Origin: VFMC01 sp050248155
GTDB lineage: Bacteria; Actinomycetota; Acidimicrobiia; Acidimicrobiales; Ilumatobacteraceae
NCBI GenBank assembly: GCA_050248155.1
Contig: JBFWSW010000009.1
Coordinates: forward strand, 34,771-98,770
DNA: 64,000 bases
Reading direction: 5' to 3'
In this document: piece by piece, positions 8,695 to 16,923 of the stretch
How positions within the stretch are numbered: position 1 is the first letter of the stretch
Layout of the letters: every line of letters begins with the position of its first letter
Notes under the pieces: generated by a model
The model's input: the letters and a program-made list of their open reading frames with translations, nothing else
What the model was told of the DNA's origin: nothing
Database searches by the model: none
Position numbers and translations under genes: made by a program

Positions 8695-9219
8695 ATGGTC
8701 CACATCGTCGCCGCTTCGACCGATGCTCACTTCGCGGCGACGCGCCGGCTGTTCGGTGCGTACCGACGTGCCGTCGAAGGGCTGGCTCTCGCGGCCGACG
8801 TCTGCACTTGATTCGACGACATGTCGACGGAGCTCGTGCAGCTCCGCTCGTTCTACGTACATCCCGGCTTCGTCCTGCTCGCGCTCGGTGACGGCGACGA
8901 GCCGCGGGGGTGCGTGGCGCTGCGTGCGTTGCCCCACGATGTCGGCGAGGTGCGGCGGCTCTTCGTGAAGCCGGACGCGCGAGGAGAAGGCAGCGGGCGC
9001 GCTCTGATGCTCGAGCTGCTCCAGCGGGGGGTCGAGCACGGGTTCGGCCGGCTCGTGCTGAACACCTTGCCCACGATGGCCGAAGCCGTCGCGCTGTACG
9101 AGACCCTTGGATTCGTGCCGTGCGACCCCTACGTCGCAGAGGCCACAGCCGGCGTGTTGTACTTCGAGCTCGACCTGTCGGCTCGGCTGCACGACCGATC
9201 GACGGGAACCAGCCGTTGA
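8695..9219 (+). pseudogene. GNAT acetyltransferase interrupted by an in-frame TGA
   Basis: An ATG at 8695 has TAGCCT (8683-8688) six bases before it and opens a frame of 38 codons that reads like the start of a GNAT domain. The frame meets TGA at 8809-8811 and continues uninterrupted to 9219. The downstream part, readable from ATG 8821 (132 residues), keeps the acetyl-CoA-binding loop RGEGSG near residue 59 and the C-terminal strands ending YETLGFVPC. It lacks the first strand and helix of the fold. In related GNAT proteins a motif like CFQDFDAEL occupies the place of the stop. Either the gene is a recent nonsense pseudogene, a sequencing error added the stop, or a short product starts at 8821. 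Confidence 0.7.
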
Positions 9220-9325
9220 CATCGACCACGACGACCGGAGGCGGCGACCTCCGATGGGTGAGCCCGCTCGGGTGAACACCCCACTGCACCATCTGCGTCG
9301 CGCCGGGCCTCCTTAGGCTGGACCG

Positions 9326-12040
9326 GTGCGGAAGGTGCGAGCGAGGGAGCTCCAGCTCGCGCGCGCCCAGCTCGATGAGGCGCTGCGAGGACACGGCCGG
9401 ACGTTGTTCGTCAGCGGTCCCGCCGGCATCGGGAAGTCCGCGTTCGTCGACGCCGTCGCCTCGTCAGCGTCGGGTTGGCTCGTCGTCCGGATCGAGGGTG
9501 TCGAGTTGGAGTCGCACCTGGTGTGGGCGGGTCTCTCCCAGCTGATCCACCGGCTGCGCGACCACGTCGCCGGGCTCCGGTCGACACATCAGCGGATCAT
9601 CGAGTCGCTGGTCGACCCGACGTCGGGGCCGGCACCCGATGCGTTCGCTGCTGCGGTGAGCATCCATGCACTGCTGGCGCAGGTGGCCGACGGCGCGCCG
9701 ACCTTGCTCGTCGTCGAGGACCACCACTGGCTCGATCCCGACACCATCCGCGTCCTCGACTTCGTCGGGCGCCGGCTGGAAGGACTGCGGCTGATGATGA
9801 TCGCCACGACGAGATCACCCGATGGTGTCGCCGGTGATTCGCAGCTGGCCCTCGAGCCGCTCAGCGCGGACGAGGCGGCTGAGGTGCTGCTCGATCTCGG
9901 CCTGGGGGTCGTGACGGCGCGGGAGCTCGCCGGACGGATCGGGGGGCACCCGCTCGCACTGGTGCAGGCAGCGCGGACGCTCTCGCCCGAGCAGCGCGCC
10001 GGCATCGAGCCGCTGCCGTCCCCTTTCCCCGTGTCGGCCGACGACCTGCCGACGGCGGTCGCCACCATCATCCGGGGCCTGCCCGACGGGACCGTCGATG
10101 CCGTGTTGCTCCTGTCGGCAGCCGGCTCGATCGGGCGCGGCTGGCCCGCGGTGTTCGACGCGGCCGGGGTCTCTGCTCACGCGCTCGTCCCCGCCGAGGA
10201 CGCGGGCATCGTTGTCGTCGCGCCGGACGCGCTGCGCTTCGCCCACCCGCTGTTCCGCGCCGCTGTCTACGCCGAGGCCACCCCTGCTGCTCGTCGCGCT
10301 GCGCACGGCGCGCTCGCGGCGAGCGAGCGCGATGCCGGGCGTGCTGCGTGGCACGAGGCCCGTGCCGCCGTCGGTCACGACGATGCGCTCGCGGCGCGCC
10401 TGGCAGACGTGGCCGAGGAGGCCGTCCGAACGGGCGCGTACTCGAGCGCGTTCGAGGCGTGGCACCGGGCCGGCGAACTGTCCTCCACCGACGCATCGGC
10501 CGACGTGTACGAGCTCCGCGCCGCCGAGGCGGCCCTGTGGGCGGGCAACAACGCCCCCGCGCAGGAGGTGATCGGTCGGTTCCCCCCGATCGAGTCCTGC
10601 GACACCTCGCTCGTCACACTCGCCGCGGCGTACGAGGCGCGCGCCGGCCACGCCGACGCGGCGTACGACCTCTTCGTCCGGGCCGGCGCGCTGTCCGACG
10701 ATGCCGATCCCGATCGCGCCGCCCGCGCCTACCTCGATGCCGCGCGGACCCGGCTGCGCACCGGACACATCGCCGCGGCGGGGGGCGCGCTCGAGCGATT
10801 GAGCGCGGTGCTCGCGCGGGTGACCGACCAGACGCTCCTGGCTCAGGCCGAGGTCGTCCTCGCCGTGGTCGACTGCCTCGCCGGGGGACCGATCGAGCGA
10901 TTGCTCGTCGCGTGCGACGCGGTCGTTCCCACCGGCGGACCGCTGATCGGGGACCTCACGTTCCTGGCCGATTCGGTCGCGCTCGCGCTGGCGTTCCTTC
11001 GTCGCCGCGACGACGCACTCGACCTCGTCGAACGGTTGCGGTCCGCCGCGTCCGAGCACAACCTGCCGTCGCTGATCCCCTACATCGACACGGCGCAGGC
11101 GTGCGCGCTGAGCGCCATCGATCTCCCCGGCTGCATGATCGCCGCGTCGAGCGCCGTCGCATGGGCCGACGCGATCGGCCAACCCAACCTGGCCGCCACC
11201 GCCGTCGGGTACCTCGCGAACGTGCAAGCAGCGCTCGGCGACCCGGGCGTGTTCGCCACCGCCGAACGGATCGGAGCGTCCGGCACCGAGAACGGCTGGG
11301 TCACCGAGCGGATGATGCGCGGGTTCTACTGGACGACGCTCGGGCAGCCCGAGCGCGTGCTCGACGAGCTGCTGCCCCTGCACGAGTGGGCGGCAGGTGA
11401 GTTGAAGACGGTCATGTTCTGGCAGGGCGATCTCGGCGAGGCGGCCGTTCGGGCGGGTCAGATCGACCTCGCCGAGGAGGTCGTGAAGCAACTCCACGGA
11501 TTCAACGCCGTGTTCCCCAATCGATGGCTGGAGGGTGCGGCGGCGCGGATCGAGGGTCTGCTCGTCGATGTCGACGCGTGCGGCGAGTTGTTCGAGATCT
11601 CGACGACGGCGTTCGCCGCAGACGAGATCCGGCTGGGCGAGGCTCGCTCCGAGCTGCTGTGGGGTGAGCGGCTCCGGCGCTCGAGGCGGCGCGCCGAGGC
11701 TCGCGGACACCTGGCTCGGGCCAAGGAGCTGTTCGTGCAGATCGGTGCCGGCCGCTGGGTGGAGCGTTGCGAGCACGAGTTGATCGCGTCGGGTGGTGCG
11801 ACGGCGCCGCCCGACCATGCGCTCGACGCCGACCGCGTGCTGACTCCTCAAGAGCTGCAAATCGCGCGCTTGTGCGTGGAGGGCCGCAGCAACCGCGACA
11901 TCGGCGCAGCGGTGTTCATCAGCGCCCGCACGGTCGAGACGCACCTCTCGGCGATCTACCGCAAGCTGGGTGTCAGGAACCGGGCCGAGCTCGCTCGCGC
12001 CGCGGCGCACGACCCGGCGCTGCGGAGGCCGCCGGCCTGA
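9326..12040 (+). CDS. LuxR-family transcriptional regulator of the large ATP-binding (LAL) type
   Basis: The 904-residue protein has a Walker A motif GPAGIGKS near residues 31-38 and a Walker B strand ending LLVVEDHHWLD near 128-138, together forming an AAA/STAND ATPase. A long helical TPR-like middle follows (about 330-800). The C-terminal LuxR helix-turn-helix (about 838-895) contains LTPQELQIARL and ISARTVETHLSAIYRKLGV. LAL/MalT regulators switch on target genes when a ligand drives ATP-dependent oligomerisation. GTG 9326 is preceded by TAGGCT (9314-9319) six bases upstream, consistent with leaderless translation. Its target is unknown; the following genes on the same strand are candidates. 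Confidence 0.92.
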   Translation: MRKVRARELQLARAQLDEALRGHGRTLFVSGPAGIGKSAFVDAVASSASGWLVVRIEGVELESHLVWAGLSQLIHRLRDHVAGLRSTHQRIIESLVDPTSGPAPDAFAAAVSIHALLAQVADGAPTLLVVEDHHWLDPDTIRVLDFVGRRLEGLRLMMIATTRSPDGVAGDSQLALEPLSADEAAEVLLDLGLGVVTARELAGRIGGHPLALVQAARTLSPEQRAGIEPLPSPFPVSADDLPTAVATIIRGLPDGTVDAVLLLSAAGSIGRGWPAVFDAAGVSAHALVPAEDAGIVVVAPDALRFAHPLFRAAVYAEATPAARRAAHGALAASERDAGRAAWHEARAAVGHDDALAARLADVAEEAVRTGAYSSAFEAWHRAGELSSTDASADVYELRAAEAALWAGNNAPAQEVIGRFPPIESCDTSLVTLAAAYEARAGHADAAYDLFVRAGALSDDADPDRAARAYLDAARTRLRTGHIAAAGGALERLSAVLARVTDQTLLAQAEVVLAVVDCLAGGPIERLLVACDAVVPTGGPLIGDLTFLADSVALALAFLRRRDDALDLVERLRSAASEHNLPSLIPYIDTAQACALSAIDLPGCMIAASSAVAWADAIGQPNLAATAVGYLANVQAALGDPGVFATAERIGASGTENGWVTERMMRGFYWTTLGQPERVLDELLPLHEWAAGELKTVMFWQGDLGEAAVRAGQIDLAEEVVKQLHGFNAVFPNRWLEGAAARIEGLLVDVDACGELFEISTTAFAADEIRLGEARSELLWGERLRRSRRRAEARGHLARAKELFVQIGAGRWVERCEHELIASGGATAPPDHALDADRVLTPQELQIARLCVEGRSNRDIGAAVFISARTVETHLSAIYRKLGVRNRAELARAAAHDPALRRPPA

Positions 12041-12052
12041 TCGCACGGGGTT

Positions 12053-12070
12053 CCCCGGATCACACCGGGG
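12053..12070 (+). terminator. Short GC hairpin after the LAL regulator
   Basis: CCCCGG and CCGGGG flank a 6-base loop 12 bases after the regulator stop. The stem is short, so this is a weak candidate. Confidence 0.35.
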
Positions 12071-12085
12071 GCTCGCTGCTTCATC

Positions 12086-12391
12086 GTGGGGGAGATGCGC
12101 CCCACCCTCCCGCGCGAACGGGATTCGACTGCCGACCTCGTGGCCTTCCAGGTCGAAGGGTCTGGCTACTACCTCGTGCCGCTCGGCGCGCTCGCCCCGT
12201 ACGAGGTGGACGCTGTCGAGCCGGGCGACCGGATCGTGCCGCTCGGGTGGGGGTGGGCGCTCCCGATCGTGCGATGGAACACCTTCCACATCTCGCAGGT
12301 CGGCATGCCGATCGCTCTCGCCCGCGGCGTGGTCGCCGCGCTCGCCGCACGGCACTTCGTCTCATCCCCAACAGAAGGAAACACACCATGA
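12086..12391 (+). CDS. Small hypothetical protein upstream of the HtrA-like protease
   Basis: This is a 101-residue frame (98 if ATG 12095 is used), not recognised. Third codon positions are strongly G/C, as in neighbouring genes, until the last dozen codons, where the next gene's ribosome site (AGAAGGA) is embedded. The stop overlaps the protease ATG as ATGA, a coupled arrangement that supports it being real. The middle is hydrophobic and Trp-rich (GWGWALPIVRW) but no clear membrane helix or signal is seen. Confidence 0.55.
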   Translation: MGEMRPTLPRERDSTADLVAFQVEGSGYYLVPLGALAPYEVDAVEPGDRIVPLGWGWALPIVRWNTFHISQVGMPIALARGVVAALAARHFVSSPTEGNTP

Positions 12392-14067
12392 CCCCCGTGA
12401 ACCCCCGTCCGTTCGGACGCCGTCGTCGCCGAGCGGTGATCGGCGGCGCACTGCTGTCGCTGGGGCTGCTCGCCGGCGCGTGCGGCGGCGACAGCAAACC
12501 GGCCAGCCGGCCCCTGGTGCAGCAGGACGACACCGTCGATGACGACAACTCCGACTCGACCGAGCCGAGCGTCGATGACACCGACGTTGATGACACCCAA
12601 GCGGATGACGACGTCTCGTCCGGCTCGGATGCCGGAGCCATCGGCACGATCGACGACGCGCAGTCGGGTGCGATCCAGATCATCGCCCAGGGCTCGTTGC
12701 GGGATCCCGAGATCGGCACCTATGCCTCGGGCAGCAGCGGGAGCGGGTTCTTCATCTCCTCCGACGGGTTGGCCGTCACGAACAACCACGTCGTCACCGG
12801 CGCTGCGACGCTCGAGATCTACGTGGGAGGCGACACCTCGAAGAGCTACAACGCCCAAGTCGTCGGGGTGTCCGAGTGCAACGACCTCGCCCTCATCCGG
12901 GTGGAGACGCCGGAGGACGTGTCGCACTTCGAGTGGTACGACGACGAGGTGCGGCCCGGGCTCGACGTCTATGCCGCCGGCTTCCCGCTCGGCGATCCGG
13001 AGTTCACGCTCACGAGGGGCATCGTCGCAAAGGCCAAGGCCGGCGGTGACCTGACGGGCACCTCGTCGATCGACCACACGATCGAGCACGACGCTGCGAT
13101 CCAGCCCGGCAACTCGGGTGGCCCACTGCTGTCGAGCGACGGCACCGTCGTCGGCATCAACTACGCGGGCGGCGCGCGAGACATCGGCGCGCAGTACTAC
13201 GCGATCTCGTCCGATCTCGCGCAGGGTGTCATCGACAAGCTGGCCGACGGCGACTTCGAGTCCCTCGGTGTGAACGGGTTCGCGATCGCCGACGAGGCGA
13301 CCGGCATCACGGGCATCTGGGTCGCCGGCGTCGGCGCGGGAACGCCCGCGTCGGAGGTCGGCCTGCTCCCGGGCGACATCATCACGTCGATGAACGGTCT
13401 GCCGGTCGGCACCGACGGCACGTTCAAGGACTACTGCGACGTGATCCGCACCGCGGGCGCCAAGCCGATCGCGCTGCAGGTGCTGCGCTACGACTCGCAG
13501 GAGATCCTCGAGGGCGAGATCAACGGTGACCGCGAGCTCGCCGCCACGGTCAGCTTCGCCGAGGATGCTGCGGCGGAGAGCGACGTCGCAGAGGCGGCGG
13601 ATTACACGCAGTACGTGAGCGTCACCGACGACACCGGAACGCTGACGCTCGAGGTCCCAGCCCAGTGGTCCGACATCTCGACCTCCCCGCTCCAGGGTGA
13701 CAACGGCGAGTCGTACCCGCAGATCCAGGCGGCGACCGACCTCGAGGGCTTCAACACGACGTACGGCGTGCCCGGCGTGATGTTCCTGTCCGCGCCCACC
13801 AACGGCGCCAGCATCGAGGAGTTCCTCGACGGATTCGCGGTCGACGGGTGCACCGACGGTGGCATCAACGAGTACAACGACGGTGTCTTCGTCGGCGGCT
13901 ACCAGCTGTGGGAGAACTGTGCAGGAACCGAGGCGATCTACGTGGTGCTCGCGACGAACCTCGTGAGCGGGACGGACACGACCTACATCACGACGGTGCA
14001 GGCAGTCACGAGCGCCGACCTCGACGCGCTCGACCACATCCTGAAGACCTTCAACGCGGCGGGCTGA
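12388..14067 (+). CDS. HtrA-like trypsin-fold serine protease, lipoprotein with PDZ domain
   Basis: The 559-residue protein starts with RRRRR, a hydrophobic segment and the lipobox LLAGAC, then an Asp-rich linker (about residues 45-90), so it is probably anchored outside the membrane. The catalytic triad is visible: His in TNNHVV near 134, Asp in NDLALIRV near 167, and Ser in GNSGGPLL near 243. A PDZ-like domain follows (about 290-365), with GLLPGDIITSMNGLPVG. The C-terminal 170 residues form an extra domain I cannot name. HtrA proteases degrade or refold damaged envelope proteins. The ATG overlaps the stop of the small gene upstream. Confidence 0.92.
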   Translation: MTPVNPRPFGRRRRRAVIGGALLSLGLLAGACGGDSKPASRPLVQQDDTVDDDNSDSTEPSVDDTDVDDTQADDDVSSGSDAGAIGTIDDAQSGAIQIIAQGSLRDPEIGTYASGSSGSGFFISSDGLAVTNNHVVTGAATLEIYVGGDTSKSYNAQVVGVSECNDLALIRVETPEDVSHFEWYDDEVRPGLDVYAAGFPLGDPEFTLTRGIVAKAKAGGDLTGTSSIDHTIEHDAAIQPGNSGGPLLSSDGTVVGINYAGGARDIGAQYYAISSDLAQGVIDKLADGDFESLGVNGFAIADEATGITGIWVAGVGAGTPASEVGLLPGDIITSMNGLPVGTDGTFKDYCDVIRTAGAKPIALQVLRYDSQEILEGEINGDRELAATVSFAEDAAAESDVAEAADYTQYVSVTDDTGTLTLEVPAQWSDISTSPLQGDNGESYPQIQAATDLEGFNTTYGVPGVMFLSAPTNGASIEEFLDGFAVDGCTDGGINEYNDGVFVGGYQLWENCAGTEAIYVVLATNLVSGTDTTYITTVQAVTSADLDALDHILKTFNAAG

Positions 14068-14083
14068 TCGCTCACCGGCGGAA

Positions 14084-14124
14084 TGCCCGCGGGTACGTCG
14101 TCCGGCGCGACGTCCCCGCGGGCA
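14084..14124 (+). terminator. Long hairpin after the HtrA-like gene
   Basis: A 17-base stem with one mismatch (arms beginning TGCCCGCGGG and ending CCCGCGGGCA) encloses a 7-base loop, 17 bases past the stop. Confidence 0.7.
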
Positions 14125-14176
14125 CCGCCGCACCGCTTGCAAGTGCGTTCCAAACGGCTCGCAAGCGGCGACGTCC

Positions 14177-14788
14177 ATGATGCCGAGCATGAACATCACC
14201 AACACCAGCACGACCCATCGCCGCCTGCGCTTCGCATTGCCGCTCCTCGTCGGGGCGTCCGTCCTGTTCGGAGCATGTGGCGGTGACGACGACACGTCCG
14301 ACTCGGTCGAGACGGTCAGCGACACCGGGGTGCCCGTCATGACGGCCCCCGACTCGACGGAGTCGCCGGCCGATGCGGGTGATGCCGGCGGCATCGAACC
14401 GGCGCAGGCGTGTGGTCTGCTCGATGCCTCGACGGTCGACGCAGCGCTGGGTACGAGTGGCGTCGCCACGTCCGTCGACACGAGCCTCGGGCTCTTCGAC
14501 GGCTGTCGCTGGGCCACTGCCGCGACGGACGTGCCGGCGCTGGTGCTCGGCTACGACCCGACGATGGACTTCGACCACGTCCGCGAGCTCGCGTGTGACG
14601 GCACGACGCCCGAACCGGTCGCGGCTGCGGGTGCCGACGCCGTGGCCTGCTTCGGCGCCGTGGTCGCACCTGCCGGGACCGGCGTGATCCTGACCAGCAT
14701 CGAGGACCCGACCGATCAGTGGGACGATGCAGCCGAGCTCGAGCTCGCAGCCCAGCTCACCGTCGCAGCGGTGCACACGTCGGCCTGA
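14177..14788 (+). CDS. Putative lipoprotein, DUF3558-like
   Basis: This 203-residue protein has a signal segment and lipobox LFGAC (Cys near residue 34), then an acidic Ser/Thr-rich linker. The globular part contains paired cysteines (ACGLLD, GCRWA, LACDG, ACFGA), a layout resembling the DUF3558-type lipoproteins of actinobacteria. Function is unknown. Starts at ATG 14177, 14180 or 14189 are all possible, with no clear ribosome site. The gene is separated from the protease by a strong hairpin, so it is probably a separate transcript. Confidence 0.8.
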   Translation: MMPSMNITNTSTTHRRLRFALPLLVGASVLFGACGGDDDTSDSVETVSDTGVPVMTAPDSTESPADAGDAGGIEPAQACGLLDASTVDAALGTSGVATSVDTSLGLFDGCRWATAATDVPALVLGYDPTMDFDHVRELACDGTTPEPVAAAGADAVACFGAVVAPAGTGVILTSIEDPTDQWDDAAELELAAQLTVAAVHTSA

Positions 14789-14825
14789 CGCACGCTCGGC
14801 ACGCGCACCTCGCCGGCGACGGCGA

Positions 14826-15009
14826 TCAGAAGCGGTGTGGGTGTGGGTGAAGGTGCCCTTGCCGAACGCGAGGACCTTGGTGGGTGCCACGGAGAACACG
14901 AGTGCTGTACCAGCCTCATGCTGGAAGCAGCCGTCACGGGCCTCGAACGCCCAGCGTCCGTGCCACTTCCCACGCCACGCGTTGGCGAGGTGCTCGTGTT
15001 CGGATCGCT
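14826..15009 (-). pseudogene. Relic of a flavin/pyridoxamine-oxidase-like (PPOX-fold) gene, C-terminal end only
   Basis: On the minus strand a frame of about 60 codons reads like the last part of a PPOX-fold protein: GRWAFEARDGCFQHEAG, then VFSVAPTKVLAFGKGTF followed by THTH. Family members usually end in a TRYRF or TRWRF-like tail and a stop. Here the tail would read HTRF-stop if one C were restored in ACACCGCTTCTGA, so a single-base deletion appears to have destroyed the terminus; the expected TGA survives at 14826-14828. The N-terminal two thirds are absent, and the fragment begins exactly beside the toxin-antitoxin promoter. The family call rests on recalled family features, not a search. 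Confidence 0.5.
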
Positions 15010-15010
15010 G

Positions 15011-15030
15011 ATGACTATGATTCTGGTCAT
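15011..15030 (+). promoter_or_regulatory. Candidate autoregulatory operator/promoter of the toxin-antitoxin pair
   Basis: ATGAC and GTCAT form an inverted repeat around TATGAT (15016-15021), which lies seven bases before the antitoxin ATG at 15029. A repeat wrapped around the -10 box fits autorepression by a PhD-type antitoxin (inference). Confidence 0.5.
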
Positions 15031-15301
15031 GTCTGACGTCCTGCCGCTCGCCGAGGTCAAGGCGAAGTTCTCGGAGATGGTCGACCGTGTCGAGCAACAG
15101 CACGACCGGATCACCGTCACCCGCAACGGACGACCAGCCGCAGTCCTCATGAGCGCGGACGATCTCGCGGCGCTCGAGGACACGCTCGAGCTCCTGTCCG
15201 ACCCGGCCGCGATGGCCGACATCGCCCGGGCCCGACAGGAAGTCGCCGATGGCCACACGGTCTCGGCGGATCAGCTGCGCGCCAAGTTCCTGCGGAAGTG
15301 A
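15029..15301 (+). CDS. PhD/YefM-type antitoxin
   Basis: This 90-residue protein begins LPLAEVKAKFSEMVDRV and continues ITVTRNGRPAAVLMS, the N-terminal DNA-binding fold of PhD/YefM antitoxins. The acidic C-terminal helix region would wrap the toxin. Such antitoxins neutralise the toxin and repress their own operon. Translation probably begins at ATG 15029, with TATGAT seven bases upstream. The longer open frame from 14837 runs through the PPOX relic and is not coding. The stop overlaps the toxin start by four bases (GTGA). Confidence 0.92.
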   Translation: MSDVLPLAEVKAKFSEMVDRVEQQHDRITVTRNGRPAAVLMSADDLAALEDTLELLSDPAAMADIARARQEVADGHTVSADQLRAKFLRK

Positions 15302-15573
15302 GGGACGGCAGATGGGAGTTGCGCGTCGCCGCCTCTGCCGAGCGGCAGCTCGGCAGGCTGCCGGAACGCATCGCTGCCGCCGTCGTCGAGTTCATGCTCG
15401 GCCCGCTGTGCGGGAACCCACGCCGGGTCGGACACCCGCTGCAACGTGAGCTGGCGGGACTGTGGTCCGCCAGACGAGGCGCCTACCGCCTCGTCTACGA
15501 GATCAACGACGCCGATCGCACCGTCACCGTGCTCCGGATCGACCATCGCTCCGACGTCTACCGGCCGCGGTGA
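15298..15573 (+). CDS. RelE/ParE-superfamily toxin
   Basis: The 91-residue basic protein matches RelE-type toxins in size and pattern: ASAERQLGRLP near residue 12, LQRELAGLWSARRGAYRLVYEI from about residue 48, and VTVLRIDHRSDVYR at the C-terminus. RelE enzymes cleave mRNA on the ribosome; the conserved basic residues and the C-terminal Tyr position are present. The GTG start lies inside the antitoxin stop, so the two are translationally coupled. The pair sits 127 bases from a tRNA gene and beside a gene relic. Confidence 0.92.
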   Translation: MRDGRWELRVAASAERQLGRLPERIAAAVVEFMLGPLCGNPRRVGHPLQRELAGLWSARRGAYRLVYEINDADRTVTVLRIDHRSDVYRPR

Positions 15574-15699
15574 CTGCAGCACACCTTCGCAAGGGGCGTG
15601 AGGGCCTCCCGGCGCACCCACGTCAGATGCCCAGGTTTGCAGAGCCTCCGATCGGTTCCGTTGAGCGAGGTCGTCGTCGTCCGACGTGACATCTGCGAG

Positions 15700-15770
15700 A
15701 GCGGGTGACGGGAATCGAACCCGCGTTCTCAGCTTGGGAAGCTGATGTTCTGCCTCTGAACTACACCCGC
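15700..15770 (-). tRNA. tRNA-Gly (anticodon CCC)
   Basis: The minus strand folds into a full 71-base cloverleaf: acceptor stem GCGGGTG/CACCCGC, D arm GTTC/GAAC, anticodon stem TCAGC/GCTGA with loop TTCCCAA (anticodon CCC), and T arm with loop TTCGATT. The discriminator is T. CCA is not encoded. It reads GGG glycine codons. Confidence 0.95.
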
Positions 15771-15829
15771 GTCGTCGGCGTTGCCGCCGAAGCGCTCAGC
15801 CAGGTTAGCGCCGGTGGCAAGATCGGGCC

Positions 15830-16249
15830 ATGCCTGCGCAGTACCCGCGTCTCCGTGCCACTGTCCTCGACACCACCGACACCCGTGGGCTCGCCGAGTT
15901 CTACCGTCAGCTGCTCGGCTTCACCTATCGGCCCGGTCACGAGGTGGACGACCCCGCCGGCGACGACTGGCTGGTGCTGGACGACGCCGCTGGCGAGGCG
16001 CGGCTGGCGATCCAGCGCGTCGACGAGCTGCCGCGTTCGACCTGGCCGGCGACGGCAGTCCCGCAGCAGTTGCATCTCGACCTCACCGTCCCGACACCGG
16101 ACGACCTGGCCGAGCAGCGCGACCGCGCCCTCGCCCTCGGCGCGACGATCCTCGACGACCGCTTCGACAACCCCGAAGAGCCGCTCTACGTCTTCGCCGA
16201 TCCGGCCGGCCATCCCTTCTGCATCTTCGTCGTCCCCGAGCGGGCCTGA
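15830..16249 (+). CDS. VOC-superfamily (glyoxalase/bleomycin-resistance-like) protein
   Basis: This 139-residue protein shows the two-module VOC pattern. The first module begins with LRATVLDTTD and continues GLAEFYRQLLGF. The second begins with QLHLDLTVP and ends LYVFADPAGHPFCIF, with the usual acidic and His metal-ligand positions. VOC enzymes use a divalent metal for isomerase, dioxygenase or lyase reactions, and some only bind ligands. The substrate is unknown. CAAGAT lies six bases before the ATG, a possible leaderless -10. The gene is divergent from tRNA-Gly and precedes dcd by 43 bases. Confidence 0.87.
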   Translation: MPAQYPRLRATVLDTTDTRGLAEFYRQLLGFTYRPGHEVDDPAGDDWLVLDDAAGEARLAIQRVDELPRSTWPATAVPQQLHLDLTVPTPDDLAEQRDRALALGATILDDRFDNPEEPLYVFADPAGHPFCIFVVPERA

Positions 16250-16292
16250 CCTGCCCTGCACTCGCCGTCGCGCCCTCCACTAGCTTGGCGCC

Positions 16293-16862
16293 GTGATCCT
16301 CTCCGACCGGAGCTTGCGCGAGCAGATCGCCGCGGGCCGCATCGTCATCGACCCCTACGACGAGCGGTGTGTGCAGCCCTCATCGATCGACGTCAAGATC
16401 GGCAACCTGTTCCGGGTCTTCCGCAACCACACGTCGGGCGTCATCGACGTGAAGCAGAACCAGGAAGACCTCACCGAGCTGATCACGATCCCCGAGGACG
16501 GCGTGTTCATGCTCCACCCCGGCGAGTTCGTCCTCGGCACCACGCTCGAGACGGTCACCGTCCCCGATGATCTCGTGTCCCGCATCGAGGGGAAGTCGAG
16601 TTTGGGGAGACTGGGTCTCATCATCCACTCGACTGCAGGATTCATCGACCCCGGCTTCAGCGGGCACGTCACGCTCGAGCTCACCAACATCGCGACGCTG
16701 CCGATCACGCTCTACCCCGGCATGAAGATCGGTCAGGTGAGCTTCATGCAGATGACCACCCCGGCCGACAACCCGTACGGCAGCGGCGCCCGTGGTTCCA
16801 AGTACCAGGGCCAGCGCGGCCCGACCCCCAGCCGCTACTGGGAGAACTTCGAGCAGCTCTGA
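16293..16862 (+). CDS. dcd: dCTP deaminase
   Basis: The 189-residue protein matches Dcd along its length: MILSDRSLREQIAAGRI at the start, QPSSIDVKIG near residue 29, and EGKSSLGRLGLIIHSTAGFI from about residue 98, which carries the nucleotide-binding and catalytic Glu region. YPGMKIGQVSF lies in the last third. Dcd deaminates dCTP to dUTP for thymidylate synthesis. Actinobacterial relatives, such as that of M. tuberculosis, also hydrolyse dUTP to dUMP. GTG 16293 follows TAGCTT (16281-16286) by six bases, suggesting leaderless translation. Confidence 0.97.
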   Translation: MILSDRSLREQIAAGRIVIDPYDERCVQPSSIDVKIGNLFRVFRNHTSGVIDVKQNQEDLTELITIPEDGVFMLHPGEFVLGTTLETVTVPDDLVSRIEGKSSLGRLGLIIHSTAGFIDPGFSGHVTLELTNIATLPITLYPGMKIGQVSFMQMTTPADNPYGSGARGSKYQGQRGPTPSRYWENFEQL

Positions 16863-16873
16863 CCCGGAGGCCG

Positions 16874-16922
16874 CAACTTTGGGGCTGGCGGGCGACTTTC
16901 TCGCCCCCGAGCCCCGAAGTTG
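16874..16922. terminator. Bidirectional terminator between dcd and the Fe-S oxidoreductase
   Basis: A 13-base outer stem (CAACTTTGGGGCT with AGCCCCGAAGTTG, one G-U pair) encloses an inner GGGCGA/TCGCCC stem. It fills the gap between two convergent stops. Confidence 0.75.
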
Positions 16923-16923
16923 G

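Noticed and set aside
8809..8811. TGA as a selenocysteine codon
   Set aside because: The position is not a redox site in GNAT proteins, and I saw no convincing SECIS-like hairpin directly downstream.
15574..15770. An att-site duplication marking an integrated element at tRNA-Gly
   Set aside because: No second copy of the tRNA 3' end was found by eye in the neighbouring kilobases, and no integrase gene is present.
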